Shown piece after piece: positions 37,470 to 49,558 of a stretch of 64,000 bases of DNA. Source of the DNA: Hibiscus mutabilis. Its lineage: Eukaryota > Streptophyta > Magnoliopsida > Malvales > Malvaceae. A program made the translations under genes and the position numbers. Location: the NCBI GenBank assembly GCA_019671005.1, contig CM033745.1:1721146-1785145 (forward strand), in the 5' to 3' direction. Under the pieces are notes generated by a model. It was not told the origin of the DNA. It did not search any database and was given only the letters and a program-made list of their open reading frames with translations. Numbering within the stretch: the stretch's first letter is position 1; the number at the start of each line of letters is the position of its first letter.

Positions 37470-38250
37470 ATAGTGGAATCAGTACACATGAGGTGTCTGT
37501 CGTTAACCAATATGGCTATTTAGTGCCAAGGCACTTGTTACACTATAGTGGCATCAACGCACAGAGGTGCCCGTCGTTAACCATTATAGTGATCGAAGCA
37601 TACGCATTGCTCGATCTTGATTTAGCACAAAGGTGCTTATTGGTTAATTGTCAGAGAATCATCGCACATGTGGTGCCTGTCGCTAACCTCGATAATTATT
37701 ATTGTGCAGTGGTGCATGGCTGCACAGTAGTGCTTATTAGGTGATTATCGTAGAATCAGTATACGCGCGGTGCCTGTCGTTAACCATGATAATTAGCCTA
37801 GCGCAGAGGCGTATGTTAGCACGTTAGTATTGGGTGGATGAGTTGTGTGGAATCAATGCACAAGTGGATCCTGTCGTTAACCACAACAATCTTTTATTTT
37901 GGCACAGAGGTGCTCATTTTGGTGACTAAAGCACAATGGTGCTCTGTTGCTAATTGACTTAAAAGGTGTCCAATTACTTGGCTTATCGGTGTTTGTTACA
38001 CTTTAGTGGAATCTGTACACACGCGGTGTCTAACGTTAACCACTGTGGAAATCGAAGCATACACGGTGCTCGATCTTGAGTTAACACATTGGTGCTATTT
38101 GTTTGTTTGTGGCTTAACAATGCTTGCTTGCTACTTTGCGCAGTTGCGCTTGAGATATGTTGATAAGGTAATTGTCTTGGAAATTATGTATACGTGGTGC
38201 TTGTCCTTAACCATGATGATTATCCTTGCGCAGTGGCGTATGACTACACA
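37470..38250 (+). repeat. Degenerate minisatellite array 2 in the gypsy-like interior
   Basis: About seven diverged units, roughly 100 bp apart, built on 'gtggaatca..cacg', 'ggtgcctgtcgttaacca' and 'gcacagaggtgc' words. Examples fall near 37480, 37550, 37665, 37765, 37865, 38015 and 38190. The unit is distinct from array 1. Confidence 0.78.
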
Positions 38251-39311
38251 GTGGTGCTTATCTTATTTGTGGCACGGTAGTGCGCCTGAACTCAAAAGCA
38301 CAATGGTGGTCCTTTTATATTGTGGCATGATGTTTCTTATGTGTGTTTTAATGGTACACTGGTGCCTTCATAGAAAATTGAGAGATCCGTAGTGTGCTTT
38401 TCGAGTATACAAAGAAATTTAGCGTGTGCAGATTGTGCCTAAAGATCACTCTATTTCCCTTGATGAGGACGTCGATAAATAGAATGGGGGAGGATCAATA
38501 GAGTTACGAGCGTAAAGCTGGATAGCTTAACGCAACTTGGCAAATGGCTAAAGCAAGCTGAGTAAGAGACTCGGCCTCATGAGTAATGAGGAGTACGTGA
38601 GGACATGTACCAGGATCGGTGATTGTGTAAGGCATTGTTTGCCAACCAGGTATCATACGAGACTTGTGTGAATATGGTTATCATTGATGTATTTGCTTGT
38701 ATATCTTGTAACACATGAAATACAAAGAAAGGCACGGAGAAAATGTACTATAGTTGTAACTAGAGGTCCTGTTACGTCATTAAGCAACGAAGGGCAACAT
38801 GAGTTTGTACTTAGGTGCTTGGTGGAGTTTGGTGATGGCTACATGCGGTCATGTTATCAATGAGGGAGTCAATGAATGACTTCTTGGTTCTTAGCATATA
38901 GGTGATGGCTATATGTCAATGTTATGAAGGTCTCACTATATGATTGCGTAGCACATAGATATTAGAAGGCACATGTTCGAGTGGGTCAGTGGTTCGTTGC
39001 TTATGTTTTGCTCGAGCCACAATCGGAGTATGAGTCCAGCAGCAGAGATTGAGGGATCAGAACCATGTATTTGTGGGTTCATAATCGGTTTGGGAGGCCA
39101 CTTTTGGGCAACATGGACATGAGGAGATCGAGGAACCCAGGATCGAGGCTTGGATTATTCGCTGTGATGTTCAGATGATGGGACTAGAGAAGCGTATAAG
39201 ATCAGGCACAAATTGAGGGCGAGTTGCCATAGATGTTCATATCAACTTATCGGGTGGTGTGGAACTAGTATCGACATCGATGAGGATATCGATAGAGAAA
39301 GTGCAGGAGAA

Positions 39312-39639
39312 TGTCAAGATCATCTCCTTTTTAGGACTACATTGATGAGGCCATCGATAGAGGAAGTGCGGGAGAATATCAAGGCCATCTCTTGTGGTAC
39401 TACGATCTAGCCTTGACAAGCCCGTTCGGGACTGAACACAGGTGGACCGAGTGATGATTTGAGCAATCCCTAAGGAGCTGCCAAGTCAAGATACGAGTTG
39501 GGAAGCTTTGGGAAGGCGGTGATGGCTCTGTCTAGAAAGTGTCATCGTTTGGGACAAAGCAACGTCTACTCGCATCATTTTTGGTAAGTTTATTTAGTTC
39601 TTTAGAGGGAAGTGGTCTGGTGTTGGGTCTCCACCATCC
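39312..39639 (+). repeat. Truncated 3' LTR of the gypsy-like element
   Basis: Aligns without net length change to the first 328 bp of the 5' LTR, then ends at LINE A sequence. The purine-rich tract before it ends in GGAGAA|TGTCA. Confidence 0.8.
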
Positions 39640-40031
39640 TACTCAACAGGGGGAAGAGTGGCAACTTTTGATCAAGCAAGTTCCACTCCTTACCCGCACT
39701 AGACCCAACTCCAGAAGATTCAATCTGAGTCGCAGCTCGAAGCGGCGGGAAATTTGCAAGATCCAATTCCCCAGACCCTTGAGCAGCCAAATTATTCTCA
39801 ACGGGAGTCAAATCCACCATGAAACAGTCACAAAAAGGAAGAAAGAAGCAAAGTTAATCAGAACACAAAGAAAAGAGAAAAACGCAAGAAACAAAGAGGA
39901 AAAGCAAAAAGCTCTACAGGCACATTTTAGCTATGCTAACGTGCACCCCATAATTGTAGTGATTTTTTAAAAATATTTATTAGAAAATATATATGTTCTT
40001 CAATTTTTTTATATCAAAGTAAACTATTATA

Positions 40032-43000
40032 GTGATTTATTTACCTTTTGGTTTCAAAAGTCGCGTAGCAAATGGATTAGATAAAGTGACTGAAATACCA
40101 AGTTCTTTCATATGACTAATCTATCTAGATGACGACAAAATGCTATTCGTGCATTACGGTTAGAGGATGGTAATTGGTGTCACGATATTAATGGGCTCAA
40201 AGATCACGCAGTACAATTTTTTCAGCAGCTATTTACTTTCGAGGCTCGGCAGGAAACCCATAATGTGTTCAAGGGAGGGTTTCACAGTGTTTTAGATGCA
40301 AAACTAAGTAGACTGGTGCGGCCGGTGATTATTGATGAGGTGCGCCGCGTTGTGTTTAGCATGGATCCTCTTAAAGCTGCAGGTATGGATGGGTTTCAAG
40401 CGGGGTTCTTCTAGAAGAATTGGGCGTCGGTAGGCAAGTTAGTGTTTCGGTGCGTATCTCTGTTTTTAAATGTTGGGGACTTGGGGGATTTAGTGAATCA
40501 GACACTTATGGTTTTGATCCCTAAAGTGGTAAATCCGGAGAATATCAGACAATTCCGGCCGATTAGTTTGTGCACTGTGTTTTGTAAGGTGATTACTAAA
40601 ATGCTTGTTGACCGTTTAAAAATCTTCTTGCCTGGATGGGTTGCACAAACTCAGGCTAGCTTCGTGCCAGGCAGACATATTACAGACAATGTTATTTTAG
40701 CACAGGACGTGATCCACACTATGAGATTGAAGAAGGATGTGAAACCATGGATGGCTATAAAAGTTGATTTAGAGAAAGCGTATGATCGCTTAGAATGAGG
40801 CTTCATTGCGGAAACTTTACAAGATTTGGGTTCACCAGAGCAATTTATAAGATGGATTATGACATGTGCTAGTTCGGTATCTACTCATATTATTTGGAAT
40901 GGTGATGTAACGACGAGTTTTATGCCTTCGCGTAGGATATGACAAGGGGATCCACCATCCTCTTATCTTTTTGTACTATGCATGGAATGGCTCTCATATG
41001 CTATAGAACGGAAAGTGAGTAGTGGTGCTTGGAAACGTATCTATCTTCCCTCAATGGACATGGGCTTTCACATTTATTCTTTGCTGATGATCTGGTTCTT
41101 TTTGCAGAAGCTTCTGTTGATCAACTAGAGGTAATCAGTGATGTTTTATTTCATTTATGTGCTTGTTCGATTCATTGAGTGAGTGTGGTGAAGACTCAAA
41201 TTTTCTTCTCTCAAAATTGTTTGTCAGATAGGAAGGCATTAATTCCTGATAGTTTTGATTTTGAGGTGGTTGATGACCTTGGCAGGTATTTAGGGGTCTT
41301 GTTGCTACACAAACGGGTCACGAAAGATACTTATCGATATCTTTTGGAGCAGATTGAGCGAAGGTTGTCAGGGTGGGTAACCAAGACTTTATCGTTGGCA
41401 GGTCGAATTACATTGGCAAAGGTTGTCTTACAGGCAATTCCTACCTATGTCCTGCAAACTACTTTACTTCCGAAGGGGATTTGTGACGAGATGGAAAAGA
41501 TGATACGGAGATTTGTGTGAGGGGCTACGAATTGTAATTCGGCTATCGCTCTTATGAAATGGGACACTATCATGTTTCCCACATATGATGGTGGTTTGTG
41601 GCTTCAAAAATTAGGCCGCCACAATAATGCTTAGCTAATGAAGTTCGGATTCCATTTAGCGTGTGGGGATGATAAGCTTTGGGTTGATGTCCTTAAGGCA
41701 AAGTATAAATGGGAGGGCGTTTTGCCGCTATCAATCACTCGGCCTAGATGCTCGCGTTTGTGGAAATGCATTTGTAATATATAGGAAGAGGTTCATCGAG
41801 GAATCTGTTGGCACGTTAGGGACGGCTGGCAAACAGATTTTTGGTGGGACAGTTAGGTAGATGGCCTGGAACCGCTTGCTGGATATTGCACGCTCGCTCC
41901 GGCCCCTCTTTCGTTACCGGTGGCTGCTATGTTGTCCCCTTCGGGACAATGGGATTGGCAGCGTATTTTTCGGGTGATTCCACATGATGTTATTCATAAA
42001 ATTGCGGTAGTGGTACCACCCCATGCGTCTTTGGGGTGTGATCGCCTGAGATGGAAATAAGAATTACATCACATGTTTTCAACCGCTTCAGCGTATAGAG
42101 CTCTTGGTACTCATAATCTTGTTTTGGGGAACAACGAGTGGAGGACTGTTTGAAAGCTGAAGGTACCTCAGCGTATCTGCACCTTTCTTTGGTTGACTTT
42201 GTACGATCATTTACTCACTAATGTCTAGGCGCAGCTGATTCAACTAAACCATTTGCAGCAATTCTATGCGATTTCGATTGATGGTTGGGTTACTGCTAAC
42301 CTGTGTAGCGTGGTGCTTGGCCAGGATATGGGAAGTGAATGAAATATCCTGTTTGCCGTTACGTGTTGGGCGTTGTGGAAAAGAAGATGCCACTTTATTT
42401 TCAATGGTGGCCAAGAACTGTATATGGATGTGGTTTTCTATTGTCGAGGTTTATGGGTGGAGTTGATCCATGATGATTGTGCAAGTGAGGGAGAGAATGG
42501 GGGGTTTGCTGCAAGGTGTGCGTTAGCAATGACCAACACAAGGTTGGTTTAAAATAAATACAGATGAGGTTGTTGGGAGTGGCAACATGGCTCCGATAGG
42601 AGGTGTAATACGCGATAGTGGGGGTAATAGGATTTTCGGATTTGCGAGGAGCCTTGGTTCGTGCTCAGTTATAACCACGGAGTTATAGGCGGTTCATGAT
42701 GGTCTTGAACATTTGCAGCAATTCTATGCGATTTCGATTGATGGTTGGGTTACTGCTAACCTGTGTGGCGTGGTGCTTGGCCAGGATATGGGAAGTGAAT
42801 GAAATATCCTGTTTGCCGTTACGTGTTGGGCGTTGTGGAAAAGAAGATGCCACTTTATTTTCAATGGTGGCCAAGAACTGTATATGGATGTGGTTTTCTA
42901 TTGTCGAGGTTTATGGGTGGAGTTGATCCATGATGATTGTGCAAGTGAGGGAGAGAATGGGGGTTTGCTGCAAGGTGTGCGTTAGCAATGACCAACACAA

Positions 43001-43607
43001 GGTTTAAAATAAATACAGATGAGGTTGTTGGGAGTGGCAACATGGCTGCGATAGGAGGTGTAATACGCGATAGTGGGGGTAATAGGATTTTCGGATTTGC
43101 GAGGAGCCTTGGTTCGTGCTCAGTTATAACCACAGAGTTATAGGCGGTTCATGATGGACTTGAACATGCGTGGGGTTTGGGTTTTCGGCATATCGAGCTA
43201 GAATTGGATAATATGACAGGGGTCTAGATTCTTCGTGATGAGTCGAGGGCGTTAGTTGATAGTGCTCTTGTGGCGAGATTGAGGGGTATTTTAGACAGAG
43301 ATTGGGAGATTCGGATCGCTCATGTGGGCTGTAAAGCAAATTTGGTGACAGATGGTTTGGCCGGAATGTTCGAGGACATGCTATGGGAGGGTTTACCTAT
43401 GATCATCCACCCCGGTGGTGCTCCAGTTGTTTATCACTAATCAGGAGTTCTCCTGATTTTTGTTTCACGTTTGAGTTGATTACTCTTTGTTGTTTCGATT
43501 AGTGCTTGACCTTTGTACCTATTGCCATGAGTACTCTTTTTCTCCACTTAAGTTTAAGGAAGTTTTAATGAGGCTTATGGTAATAGAAATTTTTAATATA
43601 AAAAAGC
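40032..43607 (+). pseudogene. 5'-truncated L1-type LINE B (RT, zinc finger, RNase H)
   Basis: The translated order is: an endonuclease-RT linker (WFQKSRSKWI, then NTKFFH, with stops), reverse transcriptase from about 40140 (IPKVVNPENIRQFRPISL, QASFVPGRHITDNV, and FADD at about 41081-41092), a zf-RVT-like region (41700-42240), and an RNase H-like domain (about 42545-43430). Many in-frame stops, for example at about 40796, make it inactive. A likely target duplication, aag(t/c)aaactattata, flanks it (about 40017-40031 and 43604-43618), and an A-rich tail precedes the right copy. The start just after the left duplication shows 5' truncation at insertion, usual for LINEs. A 460-bp tandem duplication lies inside. 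Confidence 0.87.
42251..43165 (+). repeat. 460-bp tandem duplication inside LINE B
   Basis: Copy 1 is 42251-42710 and copy 2 is 42711-43165. They are nearly identical, differing by a few substitutions and short indels (for example ggttggttt versus ggttt). The unit contains the start of the RNase H region, so this segment appears twice. Confidence 0.93.
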
Positions 43608-44859
43608 AAACTATTATATTTATAGTATAACACTCATCCAACTCACGAGTTCGATTTCTACCAATGAGAATGGAGTACATTTCATGGTCAGCCGTTTACC
43701 TCTTAATGAGAGCACTTACGGTGAGGGGATTATTCACTGCTATCGGCGGTGGATACATTGGCTCAAACAAAAAAAAAATCTAATTGAATATGCAAATTTT
43801 CGAGCAAACACATTTGGCCGGTTGGCTAAGCTGCTCATCTTTGTTCCCTTGTATTCCCTTAGGTCATGAGTTCTAGACTAAGAGTACTCCCCTTCTTTCC
43901 TTTAAAACCTTCCGTTCTCTGACCCTTTAAGTAGGATTAGGATTTGTCAAAAAAATTTCAAATATTCGGTTACCATTGATTCTGCCCTTTTTCTTCCCGT
44001 TGATCTATTGGGGGCACATGCAAATGGGGGAAAACAAAACAATTAAAGCCTTAATGTAATTTTGTAAATTTAACTCATCAAAGGTGGCTAGTGTAGTTGT
44101 GTTGGTTAAAATGACTCATGAAATCAGACTTTTCTTGTCTTTTTACAGAAAAAAGTTATTGACCGTCATAGAATAATCTAAGCCCTAAAAGGGATAGGAA
44201 TCTAAAGGATATATTTTGTTTTAGATTAAATTAGAATATCTGTTATCACCATTTCATTCATAAACTATAATTTTTTACTTGTTAAGAATAAGAAAAAAAA
44301 TTACACCTATAGGATATTTCTTACCTCACCAAGTAAAATTTTGCTACTTAAGTGTAAACATCGATAACTCCATTCATATAATAAAATATAATAAATGAAA
44401 ATTTATTAAAAATATATATCAAAAAAAAGAAAGAAAATATTGTTAAAAATAAATTTCTTTTAAGATATAATCATTTGTTAAACAAAAAATTTAAAAATAA
44501 ATATAGTGGAAAAGTATAATGTTGCATTAAACCAACGGTGAGATTTTCCCCTTTCCTTTTGTCCGAAGAAAGCGGGCGGGGGCAATTGTGTCATAATCCC
44601 CCTTTAAGGAGAAGTTGACGTGTGTTCTGAAAAGAAAGACATGGAGTACTGGAAGAACCCAAGTGGGTTTAAAAACCCAGCATCAGGTGGTTCACGGTCA
44701 AGGCAAAGCTAAAACCCTCCTGAGACAACTGCCCTCCAAATTAATTTCGGACAAGCAAAGAAAAGAATTCACTTCCTCTTCCTCCTCTATTCATTTTCCT
44801 ATATCTTAACTCTCTCTTCTTTCTCTCTCCCGTACAAAGTTTTTTTAAGAATACTTGGC
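43608..44859. other. Intergenic DNA and upstream region of the GH17 gene
   Basis: AT-rich to about 44500. The last 150 bp before 44860 are CT-rich, as in a 5' UTR. No TATA box was assigned with confidence. Confidence 0.5.
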
Positions 44860-46230
44860 ATGATGATCCATGTTTTCCTACTATTTTCTCTCTGTTTTTC
44901 AGGTACTTTTTTTCTTCAATGTTCCATCTGCATATCATTAGTATTTTCTTTGTCGAATGTGTTTTTAGTTAATCTATTTATTTGTAATTATTTTACAGAT
45001 TATGGCTTTATACGAGGAGTTACTTCTTTAGGCATCAATTATGGCCAAGTTGGCGACAATTTGCCTCCACCCGACAAGGTTCTTGATCTCTTGAGCTCCC
45101 TTAGGCTCACAAAAGCAAGAATCTACGACACCAATCCTCAGATTTTAACAACATTTGCCAACTCCAACATTGAGCTTATCGTCACGGTTGAAAACCAAAT
45201 GTTACCCGTCGTAGTTGATCCCCAGCAAGCACTTCAATGGGTTAGTACTCATATCAAGCCTTATTTCCCGGCCACCAAGATCACCGGGATCGCTGTGGGA
45301 AATGAGATCTTCACCGATGACGATACGTCTCTACTAGGATATCTTGTCCCCGCCATAGTCAGTATCCATGGTGCTTTAGCTCAATTAGGCCTAGATAAAT
45401 ACATTCAGGTTTCGACACCCAGTTCATTAGCGGTTCTCGAGGAATCTTACCCTCCTTCAGGCGGTAGTTTCAAGGGTGAGGTCTCGAGTGTCATGTCACA
45501 GTTTTTGCAGTTCTTGTCGAGCACCGGCTCCCCATTTTGGATCAATGCCTACCCGTATTTTGCTTATAAGGATTCCCCGAACAAGATTTCCTTGGACTAT
45601 GCTCTTTTCAACAATAACCAAGGAATGGTCGACCCTTACACCAAACTACACTATGACAACATGTTGTACGCGATGGTAGACGCCGTCGTTTGCGCCATGT
45701 CTAGGTTGGGTTACGGTGGGATCGAGGTGAGGGTTTCGGAGACGGGGTGGCCATCGAAAGGGGACCCTAATGAGGTCGGAGCCACCGTCCAGAATGCTGC
45801 TGCTTACAACAGGAATTTGCTGAGGAGGCAGATGAGTAATGAGGGGACAGCTTTGAGACCAAATAAGAGGTTGGAAGTGTATTTGTTTGCTTTGTTCAAT
45901 GAAGATATGAAGCCCGGACCGACATCAGAAAGGAACTACGGTCTCTTTCAACCTGATGGAACCATTGCTTACAATGTGGGCCTCTCTGCCTTGGCAACAT
46001 CTTCATCAACATCATCGGCTTCTATTTCTCTTACTTCCTCTGCCACCAAGGTATTCAATAGGAGGAAAAAAATGTTGTAAAATATTTTATAAAATTTTCA
46101 ATTTAAATTGAGCTATCTTTTAATGGTATTTATTGTGGAACAGGCCTCCAAGGTGGAATATCAAAGCTTGATGACCTGGATGTTTGTGTATTTGCTGACT
46201 TTCCAAGTTCCCATGAGAAGACAGCATTGA
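44860..46230 (+). CDS. Glucan endo-1,3-beta-glucosidase (GH17), three exons inferred
   Basis: GH17 enzymes hydrolyse beta-1,3-glucan (callose) at the cell wall and plasmodesmata. Inferred exons are 44860-44902, 44999-46050 and 46144-46230, giving 393 residues. Exon 1 supplies a hydrophobic signal peptide (MMIHVFLLFSLCFS). The mature enzyme begins about GVTSLGINYGQVGDNLPPP. The catalytic acid is E117 (VGNEI) and the nucleophile E262 (SETGWPSKG). Exon 3 adds a short tail with a hydrophobic run (LMTWMFVYLLTF) after a Ser/Thr-rich stretch, suggesting a GPI-anchor signal, although the basic end (MRRQH) is unusual for one. Both introns have GT-AG ends (CAG|GTACTT...TTACAG; AAG|GTATTC...GAACAG). Without splicing, the frame runs on to a stop at 46078-46080. 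It lacks the Cys-rich X8 domain. Confidence 0.9.
44903..44998 (+). other. GH17 intron 1, 96 bp, in frame and stop-free
   Basis: GTACTT donor and TTTTACAG acceptor. Its length is a multiple of three and it has no in-frame stop, so retention would insert 32 mostly hydrophobic residues into the signal region. Confidence 0.75.
46051..46143 (+). other. GH17 intron 2, 93 bp
   Basis: Donor AAG|GTATTC and acceptor GGAACAG, phase 0. Retention meets a stop at 46078-46080, which would replace the hydrophobic tail by nine mainly basic residues. Confidence 0.65.
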
Positions 46231-47235
46231 ACAAAATGGTGACCTCATCCGCATGTAAATATTAGATTTTGGTGAGGGAAAAAAACTGGGGTTTTCCTCT
46301 TTTAGGTCATTTATCAAACCTGAAATGAAGATGAAAATAGAAAAGACCATTTGACAAGAGCAACGCTGACCCCAATCTTGTCCACGAGTTAACTCACCAA
46401 ATCGAACAACTTTCTACATAGCCGATGATGGTTTCATGAGCATTCCTTTCAACATACAAGTTCAACAAAAAGGATCAAATCAACAATTATGATCAAATGG
46501 GAACCCTTTTGTGAAATCTGTTGATTTTCCTTTGTTGATCATGTACTTGAGGATTAATGAAGTAGATTAAAGAGAAAAAAAACTAGATAGCCACTGTATT
46601 TCTTTTCATTGTATCAGTGTAAGGATGCTTTAGAAGAATTATTTTCTCAGTAGATGTAAAAAAGCATTATTATTAATATTATTGTTAGGGAAAATTCAAT
46701 AAATAAATTTATATTTCGTCGCAACTTCACTTTTGGACGTGGAATCCACAACTGTTCTTCTTATACAGTCAAAAGATTATAAAATTTTCCCTTCCCACTT
46801 TTCCCAAATACCTTAAATTAATGACATAAGATTATAGAATATGAAAAGTTAATTAAAGAAAAAGTGAGATAAATGAATAGTTTAAGCCCCTGTTTCGAGC
46901 TTTATCTGTCACGAGCGTGAAACCGTGCGGCCCTAGCTTTATTTTATGTGGCCAAATGACCGTCAGCATTGCTCATATGCCATCCTTTTCGAAAAGAAGC
47001 TTTTCAATATTGGCTATCTTTTTTCCCCTACAGAGATGAGGAGGCAATGTAAGCCCATCTTAGTTAAGATAATCTTTGTTGAGAATGGTTTTCTCACCCC
47101 CTACATCAGCCAACTTGTTGCACATGCACCCCACACCAAAGATATAAAGACCCCCCACTATCAAATTTCACCCTTTTTTCATAAATTAAACTATATATTA
47201 CTAGGAAATAATATTTAAGATGTGAGAAAGAAAGT
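46231..47235. other. 3' flank of GH17 and intergenic DNA
   Basis: The GH17 3' UTR should lie in the first part. The remainder is AT-rich with no supported gene. Confidence 0.5.
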
Positions 47236-47532
47236 TCGGGTAGGTCTACGCCGTGGCATAGTTGCGGTACGGTTACGGTGCGACACTAATCGAAAATATT
47301 ACAAACTATAAAACACGGAACTGAAAAATGTTATATTTTTTATAACACTTTTGGCTGTGTCTCGCACAATATCGATTCTTATAAAAACGTAAATTGTTAT
47401 CAAAAGCGATAAAAGTATCGATACTTACCCTCAACCGAAAATGTTATCAAACAGTGTAACATTTTCAGTTGTATTCCGCATCTTATAACATTTTCAGTTG
47501 GTGCCGCATAATAACCGTACCGCACCTTGCCT
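47236..47532. mobile_element. Possible inverted-repeat (foldback) element
   Basis: The left side (tggcatagttgcggtacggtt, then gaaaatattac) and the right side (complement of gcggtacggttattatgcgg, then gaaaatgttat) are imperfect inverted copies of roughly 50 bp. No target duplication was identified. Confidence 0.45.
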
Positions 47533-49558
47533 TCCCAATCAAGAATTAAAAGATTATGTGGGTGGAATTGAATCAATTGATTGATAAACATATGTGATCC
47601 TTGTAATAAAAAACAAGTGTATTTTATGGTTTTGTTTGTTTTGGGGTTTTAGCAAATGACATGTTTTTTAGACTTTAGTGGAAATAAAATGAATAATTTT
47701 GTTTGAGGCCCCACGTTCATGGAATTTAGCATGTGCTCTTGCTTGTACGTATGATACGGGGATATGCTGGTAAAATAGCTGCTCTCTTTTTTTTTCTCTC
47801 TCTATATCATTGGGGTATTATAATTATTTTGATTCCTCTTTTCCACACAAATCCACCGTCATTTTTTTTAAAGAACTTTCATGAACCTTGAAGTTATAGC
47901 TCCATTTGTCTCTGTCTCCTATATTCGCTTTCATCAACATAATCTGTCTTCACAAAAAATAGATGTTACAGATTGTTTCTCTTACATTTTGATAAAATCT
48001 AGAATTCCATAAATTATGTTAAAAAGTCATTACATTTATTTCTTTACTATTTTTAACTTTTAATATGAGTAATCCAGAGAGAAATATTTATTCTCAAATC
48101 ACCGGCTAAGCTTATTGATGTGGACAGAGGAATTTTTAGGGGGGAGCATAAGTTAATAATTACTAAGATTATGCCGAAGTCAAAAAGGGAAAACAGAAAA
48201 ATCCCATTGGTAATCACTCGTCCTTATTATTTTATGTGGGTGTGTCGGCGCACTGAAGAAGTTTGCTCAGGAATCAATAGCTCCTCCTCCTTTTTCTTTA
48301 AATCTTACTATATTTAATATATATATATATATATATATATGTATTATCCTAAACTAGTGGTTTGGGATTTAGGGATACTATTGAATGAATCACAATCCGC
48401 CACAATGGTAATTGAGCATTTTTATCTTAAAAACCTATTTTTAAAAGTTTTTTATAAAAAATAAGCTCCACCTAAAATTATTTAGAAAAAATGACTCTTA
48501 AATTATCTATTTTAACATAAAATTTACTTTTTGTAAAAAATGAGATCGTTTTACATGGACGATTAAGGAGTCATTTTTTTAAAAAACTTTGGGTGAGAGT
48601 CAAAATTTTAAAGAAGTATTTAAAATAGATTTTTTTTATATAAAATGCCTGGTTCTTGGTACTGTATTTATAAGTAGCACAAAATAGAAGAAATTTTCCC
48701 CTTTTTTGATTTTTGTGTAAAGGATAACTTTTTATTACCATTTACATAGATTTCATTTCACATTTTATTTTTCATTCCATTATTATGTATCAATTTATTA
48801 TCGTTTTTAATTTTAGAGGGCAAATAAATTTTCTATGCCTTCATCAAAATTTATTATGCTTTCATCAAATTTTTTTTCATTAAGTAGAGATATTATATTT
48901 TCAATATAAATGTCGAGATTCGAATCCATACAAAATAAATTAACATGAATATCATTAATTATTTAATTAATTAGTGAACCTCTTCATCAAATTGTTCTTT
49001 ACTATATTTAAGATCAGTTGAATTGTGGTTACCATAAACAAGATTAACTATATATGTGCAATAAATTCAAGCATAGTGTAATTGTGTGTACTTTTAATAG
49101 GCCAAAATTAGGAAGAAAAAGGAAAGGCGGAAGCTTAAGCCCCGGTGGGTCGGGCATTCAGGCATTAACTCATCAAACCAGACTCGACCTACAGAGTCAT
49201 TCGGACTCAATTTTTATTTGTTTAAAGATCGAATTATTTATTCCAATTCAAAAGTTCATCCAAAATTTGAAAAGATTTATATAAGAATTTATGTTTCAAA
49301 GATGAATTTGAACAAAGAATTAAATCTATTTAAAATATGTATTTTGACTCCAACAATAAAGCTTAAATTCACCTTAACTTTTTTATTTCATATATTTTTT
49401 AATTTGTCACAAAAATCAATAATTATAATATTAGATACTATATCATAAATATTAAAAACAACATTAAATATTAAATTAAAAATGTATAAAAATTTAGGAT
49501 TAACTATTCAAATAATTACTCAACTTTTAAAATTTTATCAGTTTAATCGGTTAAAAAA
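47533..49558. other. AT-rich intergenic DNA, no gene seen
   Basis: Contains an (AT)n run at about 48317-48340. Short open frames at 48120-48317 and 49054-49448 show no family features. Confidence 0.5.

Larger units (their letters stand above)
36133..39639 (+). mobile_element. Non-coding gypsy-like LTR element inserted in LINE A
   Basis: The 5' LTR (36133-36834, 702 bp) begins TGTCA and ends TGACA. A primer site resembling TTGGTATCAAAGC follows at 36836-36848. A purine-rich tract (about 39296-39311) precedes a 3' LTR copy at 39312-39639. The two LTR copies align over exactly 328 bp and then the right one stops, continuing into LINE A, so the right LTR was truncated. The 2.5-kb interior has no gag-pol frame but holds two degenerate tandem arrays. 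It resembles a large non-autonomous derivative of an LTR element. Confidence 0.82.
34926..39975 (-). pseudogene. L1-type LINE A: ORF1 and start of ORF2, interrupted
   Basis: The minus strand carries a LINE whose ORF1 starts at an ATG at 39820 (MVDLTPVENN...) behind a probable 5' UTR reaching about 39975. ORF1 is broken by a gypsy-like element (36133-39639). It resumes at about 36130 with a DUF4283-like segment (FLRNFLGKSP, SVYVLNFP, WILEFGPWHIQQNAI) containing stops and frameshifts. The ORF1 tail overlaps the start of ORF2, an ATG at 34962 beginning MNILTWNVRG, the classic start of the LINE endonuclease. ORF2 is cut after about 12 codons by the copia LTR at 34925. ORF1 products bind RNA and ORF2 supplies endonuclease and reverse transcriptase. 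This copy is dead. Confidence 0.8.

Noticed and set aside
37391..38392. Open frames of 117 and 128 codons in the gypsy-like interior
   Set aside because: They fall in the minisatellite arrays and have no gag-pol or other domain features.
36120..39645. tcctat / tcctac as a target duplication of the gypsy-like element
   Set aside because: The LTR alignment starts 7 bp further in at TGTCA and the 3' LTR is truncated, so the match is probably chance.
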